Shown here piece by piece: positions 57,362 to 64,000 of a stretch of 64,000 nt of DNA (within the stretch, counting starts at the first letter, position 1; each line of letters starts with the position of its first letter). Below the pieces are notes generated by a model. It searched no databases. It had not been told where the DNA came from and worked only from the letters and a program-made list of their open reading frames with translations. Location of the stretch: contig NZ_BJCF01000014.1 in NCBI RefSeq assembly GCF_005402965.1, forward strand, positions 1 through 64,000, in the 5' to 3' direction. The stretch is from Dolichospermum planctonicum (GTDB taxonomy: Bacteria > Cyanobacteriota > Cyanobacteriia > Cyanobacteriales > Nostocaceae). The position numbers and the translations under genes were made by a program.

Positions 57362-57424
57362 TTTTCACATATATTTTACATGAATTGTACATCATTTTTG
57401 GAAATATTTACATTATGTCACATT

Positions 57425-58030
57425 ATGTCATACAGTGATTTTACCCTCAGAAAAGTCAAGCAAACCTTTGGCATAAACACCATTGAAAATCAAAAGTTTC
57501 TGCCAGAAATCCAACCAATAGCTGCTAGTGCAACCCTGACTGATTTTTTAGCAGAAAGTTTACCATTAGCTATAGCGACAGGAAGTGAAAAAGCACGTTC
57601 TGAGTTAATCATTAGTCCGGTTTTACTAGAGGTTCGTAAGATTTTACAAAGAAAAATTAGTTTATTTTCTGGTACAGATTTTACTGTAGATTCGGCTTTA
57701 GGATTGAATGGAGTCTGTGATTTTGTTCTGAGTCTTTCAGCAGAACAGTTAGAAGTGGAAGCACCAGCAGTTATGATTGTGGAAGCTAAAAAATCAGACT
57801 TAAATCCGGGTATTGGCCAGTGTATTGCAGAAATGATTGCTGCTCAAAAATTCAATGAAATTAATAATCAACCCATTCCTACAATTTATGGTAGCGTCAC
57901 TAATGGTACTGTTTGGCGATTTCTACAATTAACGGAACAAACTGTAACAATTGATTTTACAGATTATCCCCTTCCTCCTGTTGATGTCATTTTAGGAATT
58001 TTAGTTTGGATGGTAACTGCTGCTAACTAG
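57425..58030 (+). CDS. PD-(D/E)XK-like nuclease-fold protein (cyanobacterial, unknown role)
   Basis: 201 residues from MSYSDFTLRKVKQTFGI. The middle has VDSALGLNGVCDFVLSLS (Asp) and APAVMIVEAKK (E-x-K), the core of restriction-endonuclease-like folds, followed by GIGQCIAEMIAAQKFNE and TIYGSVTNGTVWRFLQL, as in the N-terminal domain of type I HsdR-like or related proteins. It is a multicopy family in Nostocales. The function has not been established. A 15-codon extension (57380) is rejected. Its stop overlaps the reading frame of the opposing Uma2 pseudogene. Confidence 0.65.
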   Translation: MSYSDFTLRKVKQTFGINTIENQKFLPEIQPIAASATLTDFLAESLPLAIATGSEKARSELIISPVLLEVRKILQRKISLFSGTDFTVDSALGLNGVCDFVLSLSAEQLEVEAPAVMIVEAKKSDLNPGIGQCIAEMIAAQKFNEINNQPIPTIYGSVTNGTVWRFLQLTEQTVTIDFTDYPLPPVDVILGILVWMVTAAN

Positions 58031-58706
58031 ATAATCTACTAATAAAATTCTCATGTTCTGGACTTGCTAAACCCTGCTGCAAAACAGCTAATACTCTACC
58101 TAAATCTCCTCCTAATAATGCTGTTTTATCTAACCATAAACCGGGGAATACTTGGGAACAAATTATATTATCTGCATTGGCTTGAAGTTGAATATACTCC
58201 CCTTATTGTCACCTAAACCAATCAAATTGATGGTCATAAACTCGCCAGATTAAATATTCTTGGACTTGATTACGACGATAAACTTTGAGTTTTTCATGCA
58301 CATCATAGGAAGCACTAGAAGCAGCAATTTCCACAATTAATTCTGGCGCACCTTCTACATAATCATCTTTATTTATTCTTGATTGTCCTCCTGTTTCAAT
58401 TCTTAATAAAGCATCCGGTTGTGGTTCGTTATCTGTATCTATTAGCACTGTGGCATTATCGGCGAAACCTATACCCGGTGTAGCTGCTTTATAAACTCCC
58501 AGCCAAGTCATAATATAAGCATGGGGTTCTCCATGACTTTTGATTCTTAATGGTGATGCCACGTAAACTACTCCTTCAATTAATTCGGCTTTTTTGAGAT
58601 TCGGCATGGCATGATAACGCCGTTCAAATTCATGACGGGTTAATTTGTCGCCGTTTTCTAGGGGAGGAATAGTTAAGATGGGAGAAATTGCAGTAGTAGA
58701 TATCAT
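58023..58706 (-). pseudogene. Uma2-family gene with two in-frame stop codons
   Basis: The intact part (58706-58209, 165 codons) has TRHEFERRYHAMPNLKKAELIEG, QPDALLRIETGG and PELIVEIAASSASYD, the catalytic scaffold of Uma2 (DUF820) PD-(D/E)XK proteins. The stop TGA after DHQFDWFR is followed by CAA and then TAA, and the same frame continues GEYIQLQANADNIICSQVFPGL...VLAVLQQGLASPEHENFISRLS to a TAG at 58023. This is the normal C-terminus of the family. The two stops replace what are probably Trp and Gln codons. Confidence 0.85.
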
Positions 58707-58840
58707 AAAATTTGCTCAAATTTTGCAGAAAATGAAATTGTCACCAATCACGATTTACGGTTACTGAGCGGAGTCGAAGTACAGGATTTCAGGATTTACA
58801 GGATGTTACCCAACATTTCGGTGATTTTGTGATTTAATGT

Positions 58841-58873
58841 TGTTGGGTTGCGCTGTCGCTTAACCCAACCTAC
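58841..58873. repeat. Dispersed repeat TGTTGGGTT..AACCCAACC
   Basis: Imperfect palindrome (GGGTT/AACCC, with the TGCGCTGTCGCTT core) matching 37448-37480. It lies downstream of the HicB remnant and upstream of the Uma2 pseudogene start. Confidence 0.65.
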
Positions 58874-58914
58874 ATCTAACTTATAGATATCATTATTGTC
58901 AGATTATGTCTTTT

Positions 58915-59124
58915 TTAAGCTATATTTTGTAATATTTGGGGTTGGGGTATAGGCTTACCGATTTGATTATAGCCATACAGCAAATCTTCTAACACTTCCT
59001 TAGCATTTTCTAGAGCTTCTTCATAGCTTTCTCCGTGGGTTTTAGCATATTTTCCCCACTCAGGTAAAAAAGCAATATACGCTTGATCTTCTTGGGACTA
59101 TTGAATTAGAATACTATATTTCAT
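58915..59124 (-). pseudogene. hicB: HicB-family antitoxin gene with an in-frame stop
   Basis: From an ATG at 59124 the frame reads MKYSILIQ, then TAG, then SQEDQAYIAFLPEWGKYAKTHGE, SYEEALENAKEVLEDLLYG, ending at a TAA at 58915. Apart from the stop it is a typical HicB (partially RNase-H-like, YxxxLxQW start). The TAG replaces the expected Trp codon. Its ATG overlaps the TGA of the upstream hicA fragment (ATGA), the normal arrangement of the operon. Confidence 0.82.
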
Positions 59125-59232
59125 AGTTCATCTCCTTTTTCTAGTTGTTCAAGTTATTTGATACTTTCTATTATATCTTTCTCTTGATAGGGTTTTGCAT
59201 CTTTGCTGTCTTTGCCAGGTAGAATTACAGGT
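59121..59232 (-). pseudogene. hicA: HicA-family toxin, 3' fragment with an in-frame stop
   Basis: Only the last part of hicA is seen: VILPGKDSKDAKPYQEKDIIESIK, then TAA, then LEQLEKGDEL and TGA at 59123-59121. The N-terminal half, with the catalytic G-x-H region, is missing; sequence before 59232 is unrelated. The toxin is therefore dead. Confidence 0.72.
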
Positions 59233-59440
59233 TATTGTTAGTTTCTGTTGGTGGTTGTAGAAGAACTCATTTGATAATAAAGATTCAAATTTTCTATTCT
59301 TCCAGCTATTATTTCCTTGTTAGCATTCGTATGGACTTATTACATGGTGCTAATTATAATGACCCCGCCGCATTTCAAAATCGTAGCTATCAGCAAATTA
59401 AATCTTCTTGCAGTTGTGCAATTTAGGAGTTATCAAAGTT

Positions 59441-59629
59441 ATGAGTAAACAAAAGAAAACCCCCGCAAATTCGAGTCAACCAGAACCTCAACAGTCACAA
59501 GAAATTGAACGCAAATTGTTATCTACTGGTTTGGAAGATTATGGTTTTTGGTCACAGGAAATGGCTAGACAAAAAGCCCAGCAAACTGAACCTGATAAAC
59601 CTTTCCGTCGTGGTCGCATTTGGTGTTAG
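59441..59629 (+). CDS. Small hydrophilic protein of unknown function
   Basis: 62 residues from MSKQKKTPANSSQPEPQQSQ with a good TTAGGAG ribosome-binding site 9-12 nt upstream. Gln/Pro-rich N-terminus, then LLSTGLEDYGFWSQEMARQKAQQ, ending KPFRRGRIWC with a terminal Cys. I recognise no family. The last about 13 codons are duplicated at 60323-60365 within a 105-bp repeat. Confidence 0.5.
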   Translation: MSKQKKTPANSSQPEPQQSQEIERKLLSTGLEDYGFWSQEMARQKAQQTEPDKPFRRGRIWC

Positions 59630-59689
59630 TTGGTGGTGTTAGTTGGTGCGGTTTTCATATCTCCGACTTCTTTGAGAAGTTGGGGATAT
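59585..59689. repeat. 105-bp direct repeat, copy 1
   Basis: ACTGAACCTGATAAACC... through a CTCCGACTTCTTTGAGAAG hairpin to GGGGATAT is repeated at 60323-60427 in the same orientation with only two differences. Copy 1 includes the end of the 62-residue gene and a terminator-like hairpin (59658-59687). Confidence 0.95.
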
Positions 59690-59692
59690 TCA

Positions 59693-60271
59693 TTAATACA
59701 CAGGAAACACTTTACTTAAATCAAGCTGTAAATCAGTAAACCAAGGTAAAGATATCACCTGAGTAGGTAAAACAATTCGCTTATTTGTATACCCAAATAT
59801 CCCCTGTTTATTTTGATATGGTTCACTGTAACATTCCAAGCAATTATCTAATAAATTAAATATCCAATAATCAGGTATTCCCGCTTTTGCATAAAGAGGT
59901 ATTTTCACTTTTTGGTCATAGTCTATGGAAGAATCTGCAACTTCTATGACTAACAATATATCTGTCCCTTGTGGGTGAGATGAAAAATAATCATCATCAC
60001 GGTTTTTGACAATGGCAAAATCTGGTTCTGGTTCGCTTTTGGGTGGTATACTAATAGGGGCTTGAGATTGCAGAATTGCTCTATCTTCTATAAGTTTTGG
60101 AAGTTCCTTTAATAGCTTTCTTAAACAAGTTTCATGTGCCGTACCTTTTGATACCATTTCTACCAATTCTCCGTTAATTAATTGAATGTGATCATCTTCT
60201 TTTAAAAAGCCAATTTCGATGAGTTCGTGATATTCTTCTAGGGTGAAGCTTTTAACCTGAATTGTAGTCAT
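59693..60271 (-). CDS. Uma2-family (DUF820) endonuclease-like protein
   Basis: 192 residues from MTTIQVKSFTLEEYHELIE. Motifs: DHIQLINGELVEM, EPDFAIVKNR (Asp) and DILLVIEVADSSIDYDQKVKIPLYAKAGIPDYWIFNLL (E-x-A-D..., Lys), the core of Uma2. The family is abundant and variable in cyanobacteria, assumed to have a PD-(D/E)XK nuclease fold; biological role unknown. The start at 60271 is preferred to 60322. The gene is flanked by the two 105-bp repeats. Confidence 0.85.
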   Translation of the reverse strand: MTTIQVKSFTLEEYHELIEIGFLKEDDHIQLINGELVEMVSKGTAHETCLRKLLKELPKLIEDRAILQSQAPISIPPKSEPEPDFAIVKNRDDDYFSSHPQGTDILLVIEVADSSIDYDQKVKIPLYAKAGIPDYWIFNLLDNCLECYSEPYQNKQGIFGYTNKRIVLPTQVISLPWFTDLQLDLSKVFPVY

Positions 60272-60322
60272 ATATGTTGCTCCTTGAGGATTTGCTATTA
60301 TATATTCTAAAAATCCCAACAC

Positions 60323-60427
60323 ACTGAACCTGATAAACCTTTGCGTCGTGGTCGCATTTGGTGTTAGTTGGTGGTGTTAGTTGGTGCGGTTTTCATATCC
60401 CCGACTTCTTTGAGAAGTTGGGGATAT
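60323..60427. repeat. 105-bp direct repeat, copy 2
   Basis: Second copy of 59585-59689, differing at two positions (CCGT/GCGT and TCTCC/TCCCC). It retains a gene end (EPDKPLRRGRIWC and stop) with no start, showing that it is the duplicate of the copy at 59585. Its hairpin (60396-60425) is a perfect 11-bp stem with one G-T pair. Confidence 0.95.
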
Positions 60428-60438
60428 AATTCTAATTT

Positions 60439-61221
60439 TTAGAGATTATTGAGATCAATACCTTTAGCTGCTAATTTTGCTAATAGGTCTTGATAATTTT
60501 TGTGTTCTTGGTCGGCACGTTCTTTTTCTTGTTCAGCACGTTGTTGTTCTTGTTCAGCACGTTGTTGTTCTTGTTCAGCACGTTGTTGTTCTTGTTCAGC
60601 ACGTTCTTTTTCTTTGTCGGCACGTTCCTTTTCTTCTTCGACACGTTGATTTAATTCCACAGATGTGAGAAACTTACCGCCATGAGGATAATAAATTTCT
60701 AAGTTATCTGCTGTGAGTTTAAAACGTATGTCTAAACGCGGGCTGACCCAATTATTAATATCCTCAATTGCCTCTAAACATTCTTGTTCAAGAATAAATC
60801 CTGTTAATTCAATTGTATCTGGATTGTATATATAATACTCTTCTACTCCATAACGTTGATAAAAGAGGATTTTTTTGGCCATTTCTTTGGTAGTATTTCC
60901 CGGAGATAGGATTTCAAATACCACTTGGGGAGGAATATTATTTTCTTGCCATTGTTTATAAGAACCTCTGTCACCTTTGGGTCTTCCAAACACCACCATG
61001 ACATCAGGCGCTTGTCGGGTTTTTACACTTCCTTCTACAGGATACCAAAGTAAATCACCCGCTATAAATACATCATCGTTTGGGGCGAATAGTATTTCTA
61101 AATTTTCCTTAATTTTAACAATCCATTCATATTGTTTAGTATTATCGGACATAAGGTTGCCATCACTATCAGGGTAGATGATTTCTGGTTTGATTTCTGG
61201 TGGTATAAGTTGCTGTACCAT
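60439..61221 (-). CDS. Uma2-family protein with a C-terminal heptad-repeat coil
   Basis: 260 residues. Residues 1-180 are a Uma2 domain (PDSDGNLMSDNTKQYEWI; QAPDVMVVFGRPKGDRG; QVVFEILSPGNTTKEMAKK). Residues about 190-245 are a series of E-R/Q repeats (RADKEKE, RAEQEQQ several times, RAEQEKE), a predicted coiled coil encoded by nearly identical 21-bp units. The last part is LLAKLAAKGIDLNNL. This Uma2-coil form is common in cyanobacteria. Likely multimeric; function unknown. Confidence 0.85.
   Translation of the reverse strand: MVQQLIPPEIKPEIIYPDSDGNLMSDNTKQYEWIVKIKENLEILFAPNDDVFIAGDLLWYPVEGSVKTRQAPDVMVVFGRPKGDRGSYKQWQENNIPPQVVFEILSPGNTTKEMAKKILFYQRYGVEEYYIYNPDTIELTGFILEQECLEAIEDINNWVSPRLDIRFKLTADNLEIYYPHGGKFLTSVELNQRVEEEKERADKEKERAEQEQQRAEQEQQRAEQEQQRAEQEKERADQEHKNYQDLLAKLAAKGIDLNNL
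60530..60602. repeat. 21-bp coding repeat (RAEQEQQ heptads)
   Basis: About three perfect copies of GCACGTTGTTGTTCTTGTTCA, with a related copy on each side, encode the heptads of the Uma2-coil protein. The period equals seven codons, so expansion lengthens the coil. Confidence 0.85.
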
Positions 61222-61365
61222 ATCTAAATCTCCATTTTACCAAAGGTAAATAAAGTTTTGAACACAAGCAGTGGCACTGATGAATATATTAACAATTATA
61301 GTGATTTGCGATCGCTTTGCGTTTTTTTGAACCCCTAAACAAACTCCGTAGTTATTGCACTTGGC

Positions 61366-61399
61366 AAGTCCCGAATTTATGGAAGAAATCCGGGATTTT
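61366..61399 (-). terminator. Putative ffh terminator hairpin
   Basis: AAGTCCCGAATTT and GAAATCCGGGATTTT can pair with a few G-T pairs, 12 bp past the ffh stop. It belongs to the same loosely related hairpin family as 63223-63257. Confidence 0.45.
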
Positions 61400-61410
61400 G
61401 TGCTTAAATT

Positions 61411-62856
61411 TTAAAGAGTGCCAAAACCTTTTTTCTTTTTCTCTTTCTTTTTCTTCGCTGGTGCTGCGCCCCCAGGATAACCGCGCCAGCCCGGTGCCGG
61501 GCGATTTCCTGCGGCTAAAGGATTTCCACCCCCAAACATTCCTGGCATACCGGGGATGCCACCCTGTCCCATTTGCTGCATGAGCGATCGCATTTTTTGA
61601 AAGTCCGCCACTAGTTTGCTTACATCCGCTTCTCTGTATCCAGAACCAGATGCTATTCTCTTTCTCCGACTGGGAGAACTAGATAATAAATCTGGATCAC
61701 GTCTCTCTTTTCCGGTCATGGAATTGATCATCGCTTCACAGCGTTTTAGCTGGGTTTCTCCCTGCTTTAACTGGTCATCGGAAAGCTTATTCATACCCGG
61801 AATCATCTTCATGATTCCTCCTAATGACCCCATATTCTTCAACAACCGCATTTGCTTGAGAAAGTCAGTAAAATCAAATTTCGCTGACAGGATTTTCTCC
61901 TGCATTTTCTCCGCGTCTGCCAAATCTATCTCTTCTTGGGCTTTTTCTACTAGGGTGAGAACATCCCCCATGCCCAAAATCCGCGAAGCCATGCGTTCCG
62001 GGTAAAATGGCTGCAAGGCCTCGACTTTTTCCCCCACACCCACAAATTTAATCGGCGCGCCGGAAATTTGCCGCACAGATAACGCTGCACCACCTCGGCT
62101 ATCCCCGTCCATTTTTGTCAGGATTGCCCCTGTAATACCAATTTTATCATGGAAGCTGCGCGTTAGATTTGCCGCTTCTTGCCCGGTCATTGCGTCCACA
62201 ACCAGCAAGGTTTCGTCGGGTTCAACTACCTGTTTAATACGGGCTAATTCCGCCATCATCCCTTCGTCTATTTGCAACCGTCCGGCAGTATCAATAATTA
62301 CTGTATTTATGCCTTCTGCTCTGGCGCGTTCCACACCCTGACGGGCAATTTCTACGGGGTCTGCCTCAATTCCCAGTTCAAAAACTGGTACGTCAATTTG
62401 CTTACCCAGAGTGATTAATTGATCAATTGCTGCGGGACGATAAATATCCGTAGCCACTAATAAGCAACTACGCTCTTGTTTGCGTAAATGTAAGGCTAAT
62501 TTGGCTGTGGCTGTGGTTTTCCCGGTCCCTTGTAAACCAGCCATTAACACAACGGTGGTTTTCCCTGTAACTTCTGCTAAGGGAACATTTTCCTCTCCCA
62601 TGACCCGCACCAGTTCATCATAAACAATTTTGATGAATTGTTGGTCAGGACGCACACCGCTGATAACTTCAGCCCCTTGTGCTTTGGTTTCAACTTCGCT
62701 AATAAAATCTTTAACGACTTGAAGATTAACATCTGCTTCCAACAAAGCCCGACGCACTTCCCGTAAAGCGTCTTGAATGTTAGATTTTGATATTTTATCC
62801 TGTCCTCGCAGTTTTTTCCAGGCGGATTCTAAACGGTCAGATAGTGCATCAAACAT
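61411..62856 (-). CDS. ffh: Signal recognition particle protein Ffh (SRP54)
   Basis: 481 residues. N domain (LRGQDKISKSNIQDALREVRRALLEADVNL), GTPase G domain with GLQGTGKTTATAKLA near residue 108, DTAGRLQIDEGMM and TKMDGDSRGGAALS, and an M domain (MNKLSDDQLKQGETQLKRCEAMINSMT; RIASGSG) ending in a Gly/Met/Lys-rich tail. It binds signal sequences and 4.5S RNA to bring ribosomes to the membrane. In many bacteria ffh is close to rpsP; here about 6.4 kb of accessory genes lie between them. Confidence 0.96.
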   Translation of the reverse strand: MFDALSDRLESAWKKLRGQDKISKSNIQDALREVRRALLEADVNLQVVKDFISEVETKAQGAEVISGVRPDQQFIKIVYDELVRVMGEENVPLAEVTGKTTVVLMAGLQGTGKTTATAKLALHLRKQERSCLLVATDIYRPAAIDQLITLGKQIDVPVFELGIEADPVEIARQGVERARAEGINTVIIDTAGRLQIDEGMMAELARIKQVVEPDETLLVVDAMTGQEAANLTRSFHDKIGITGAILTKMDGDSRGGAALSVRQISGAPIKFVGVGEKVEALQPFYPERMASRILGMGDVLTLVEKAQEEIDLADAEKMQEKILSAKFDFTDFLKQMRLLKNMGSLGGIMKMIPGMNKLSDDQLKQGETQLKRCEAMINSMTGKERRDPDLLSSSPSRRKRIASGSGYREADVSKLVADFQKMRSLMQQMGQGGIPGMPGMFGGGNPLAAGNRPAPGWRGYPGGAAPAKKKKEKKKKGFGTL

Positions 62857-63130
62857 AGTTCAGTTACAATGTAGTTAGTCTGTTGAGAATATTTGGTAAG
62901 TTTTTCAGGATCTTCAATACCCAGCTTATCCGACTCTAGCAGTCCATTGATCTGGTAAACTGTAATTTTCAAAGTCTGGTAGTCAGTAATAGATGTCCTC
63001 TTACGTAGAAAAATTTAAAAATAACTACTCAAGAACACATAGAACACGGATAAACAAGGGTGGGAAATTATTTCTCTCTGATTGCTATTCATGAAAAAGA
63101 AAAAATTTCGCATTTTAAGAGTTAAAGGTA

Positions 63131-63159
63131 TTGACTTGTGCTGGGGAATTTGGTATAAT
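63131..63159 (+). promoter_or_regulatory. Near-consensus sigma-70 promoter with no gene behind it
   Basis: TTGACT at 63131-63136, a 17-nt spacer and TATAAT at 63154-63159. Transcription would start near 63166 toward the 3' end of the opposing FAD oxidoreductase gene. Confidence 0.6.
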
Positions 63160-63165
63160 GGATTC

Positions 63166-63257
63166 TGATAAGGAAGAACTATCTTGCAGTAATTGTATTT
63201 AATTATAGAAATCGCTATACTTCAGATCCCAGACTTCTTGAAGAAATCCGGGGTCTG
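63166..63257 (+). ncRNA. Candidate small RNA or antisense transcript
   Basis: The stretch between the strong promoter and the hairpin is about 90 nt, has no start codon with a ribosome-binding site and no open frame over 12 codons. It does not look like SRP RNA, 6S or Yfr1. Existence is inferred only from promoter and hairpin. Confidence 0.25.
63223..63257. repeat. Imperfect hairpin CAGATCCCAGACTTCTT..
   Basis: CAGATCCCAGACTTCT and AGAAATCCGGGGTCTG fold into a stem of about 16 positions with a few mismatches. It is downstream of the FAD gene on the minus strand and could end that transcript as well as the candidate RNA. Same family as the hairpins at 52445, 59658, 60396 and 61366. Confidence 0.55.
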
Positions 63258-63280
63258 ATGGACTAGGAATATAGGAAAAT

Positions 63281-64000
63281 TTAAGAATGAGAATCTTGGG
63301 GTAAAATCATTTCTCGAATGGCTGTGGCTGTGGCTGGGGCGAGTAAAACACCATTGCGATAGTGTCCCGTAGCCAGAAGAACATTAGTAAAACCCGGTAA
63401 CTTATCAATAACTGGTGCTGGTCGTCCTTCAGGACGGGGACGCAGTCCCGACCAAGTGCGGAGAACCTTAGCGGCGGCTAAATCTGGGGTAAAAGCGATC
63501 GCTTGTTGTCTAACAGCATCTAATAATTCTTGATTTGGCGGTATTTGGTCTTGATCATTAGGAAATTCTACCGTTGCACCAACCCAATAATCACCATTGC
63601 CCATGGGGACAATATGCACATCATTACCAGTAATCACCGGTTGAAAATCAGGATTTCCTAAAGTCCGTCCTAAACTTAGATATAAAGCTTGTCCCAGTAC
63701 CGGACGGATATTTACCATCTGATCTAATTTTGCAGTTAAAGCCGTTGAACCCAAACCCGCAGACATGATAAACCAATCAGCGGTGACTTTACCCTGTGTA
63801 GTTTCAATAAAATTACATTTGTGTGCTTCTCCCAATCCTTTTTTGATGTGTAAGGGTGTTGGGGGGGGAGGAGGTGGGGTTTCTGTACCCGTAACAGACA
63901 CACCAAATTGAAAATTTACCCCATTGCGTTGGGCGGCATCTACTAAAGCTAAAGTTAAAGCTGTAGCATTTAATTGTAGATCTTGGGGAGAATAGACAGC
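63281..64000 (-). CDS. FAD-dependent oxidoreductase, ThiO/glycine-oxidase-like (3' part)
   Basis: The frame is open from the right edge of the window and encodes 239 C-terminal residues. DADA/ThiO motifs: YSPQDLQLNATALTLALVDAAQRNG, ADWFIMSAGLGSTAL, IRPVLGQALYL, TWSGLRPRPEGRPAPVIDKLPG and ATGHYRNGVLLAPATATAI. In bacteria this group oxidises glycine for thiazole synthesis (ThiO) or other amines. The N-terminal FAD-binding part is outside. A run of six prolines (ETPPPPPPTPLH) sits between two conserved stretches, unusual for the family. No thiG fusion follows. Confidence 0.8.
   Translation of the reverse strand, partial: AVYSPQDLQLNATALTLALVDAAQRNGVNFQFGVSVTGTETPPPPPPTPLHIKKGLGEAHKCNFIETTQGKVTADWFIMSAGLGSTALTAKLDQMVNIRPVLGQALYLSLGRTLGNPDFQPVITGNDVHIVPMGNGDYWVGATVEFPNDQDQIPPNQELLDAVRQQAIAFTPDLAAAKVLRTWSGLRPRPEGRPAPVIDKLPGFTNVLLATGHYRNGVLLAPATATAIREMILPQDSHS

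Larger units (their letters stand above)
62857..63280. other. Spacer between the FAD oxidoreductase and ffh
   Basis: 424 bp. The right half holds a near-consensus plus-strand promoter (63131-63159) followed by a hairpin (63223-63257). The left half should contain the ffh promoter on the minus strand, which I could not pick. No protein-coding frame of note. Confidence 0.6.

Noticed and set aside
59331-59426. 31-codon frame MDLLHGANYNDPAAF... ending SSCSCAI
   Set aside because: Considered as a RiPP-like precursor because of the PatA/PatG remnant, but it lacks known leader or recognition motifs, is on the other strand and over 2.6 kb away, and has no clear ribosome-binding site.
63166-63257. 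SRP (4.5S) RNA next to ffh
   Set aside because: The conserved GGAA/GCAG apical loop motif of SRP RNA is absent from the interval.

Overview
The window is chromosomal DNA from a low-GC filamentous cyanobacterium, most likely of the order Nostocales (Anabaena/Dolichospermum/Aphanizomenon-like). The evidence is: many HIP1 octamers (GCGATCGC), blocks of tandem 7-bp repeats, cyanobacterial or photosynthesis genes (ndhS, psb29/thf1, chlI, hemF), XisH/XisI-type genes, and an NtcA-type promoter in front of the urea transporter genes.

Layout. 1-95 is the 5' end of a gene running off the left edge (probably a restriction-modification methylase). 354-9332 encodes a 2992-residue repetitive surface or secreted protein. 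9448-15314 (minus) is the complete urtABCDE urea ABC transporter, transcribed from an NtcA-like promoter. 15.6-25.7 kb is housekeeping: YciI-like protein, HAS-barrel protein, NdhS, RodA, Mrp, SRPBCC protein, HemF, Psb29, holin-like membrane protein, ExbB/ExbD, DUF1232. 25.9-32.4 kb holds a DUF2887 nuclease-like gene, a translationally coupled AAA ATPase + DUF4276 pair, a large GH15/phosphorylase-kinase-like protein and a deletion remnant of a second DUF2887 gene. 32.7-47.8 kb is again mostly core: PEP carboxylase, SLH protein, alpha/beta hydrolase, UvrA, an Mrr-type endonuclease, a PotD-like lipoprotein, an RNB exoribonuclease, S18/L33, RDD protein. 47.9-49.8 kb is a second overlapping ATPase + Toprim-like pair. 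49.9-54.97 kb has ChlI, tRNA-Thr, tRNA-Tyr, a DUF6816-like lumenal protein, a ChuX/HutX-like protein, PhoH, a KH protein and S16. ffh lies at 61.4-62.9 kb and the 3' part of a ThiO-like FAD oxidoreductase runs off the right edge.

The most unusual area is 55.2-61.3 kb, an accessory islet between ffh and rpsP, genes that are often close together in bacteria. It is full of decaying genes: a PatA/PatG-type protease with a frameshift and a lost catalytic serine, an xisH with an internal deletion in front of an intact xisI, a PD-(D/E)XK-like gene, three Uma2 genes (one with two in-frame stops), a hicA/hicB remnant with stops in both genes, and a 105-bp duplication flanking one Uma2 gene.

The best candidates for a poorly described system are the two ATPase/Toprim-like pairs, which share the general architecture of OLD, Gabija and PARIS defence systems but have different small partners. 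I found no CRISPR array, no integrase and no complete insertion sequence. All function calls come from reading the sequence; no database search was run.
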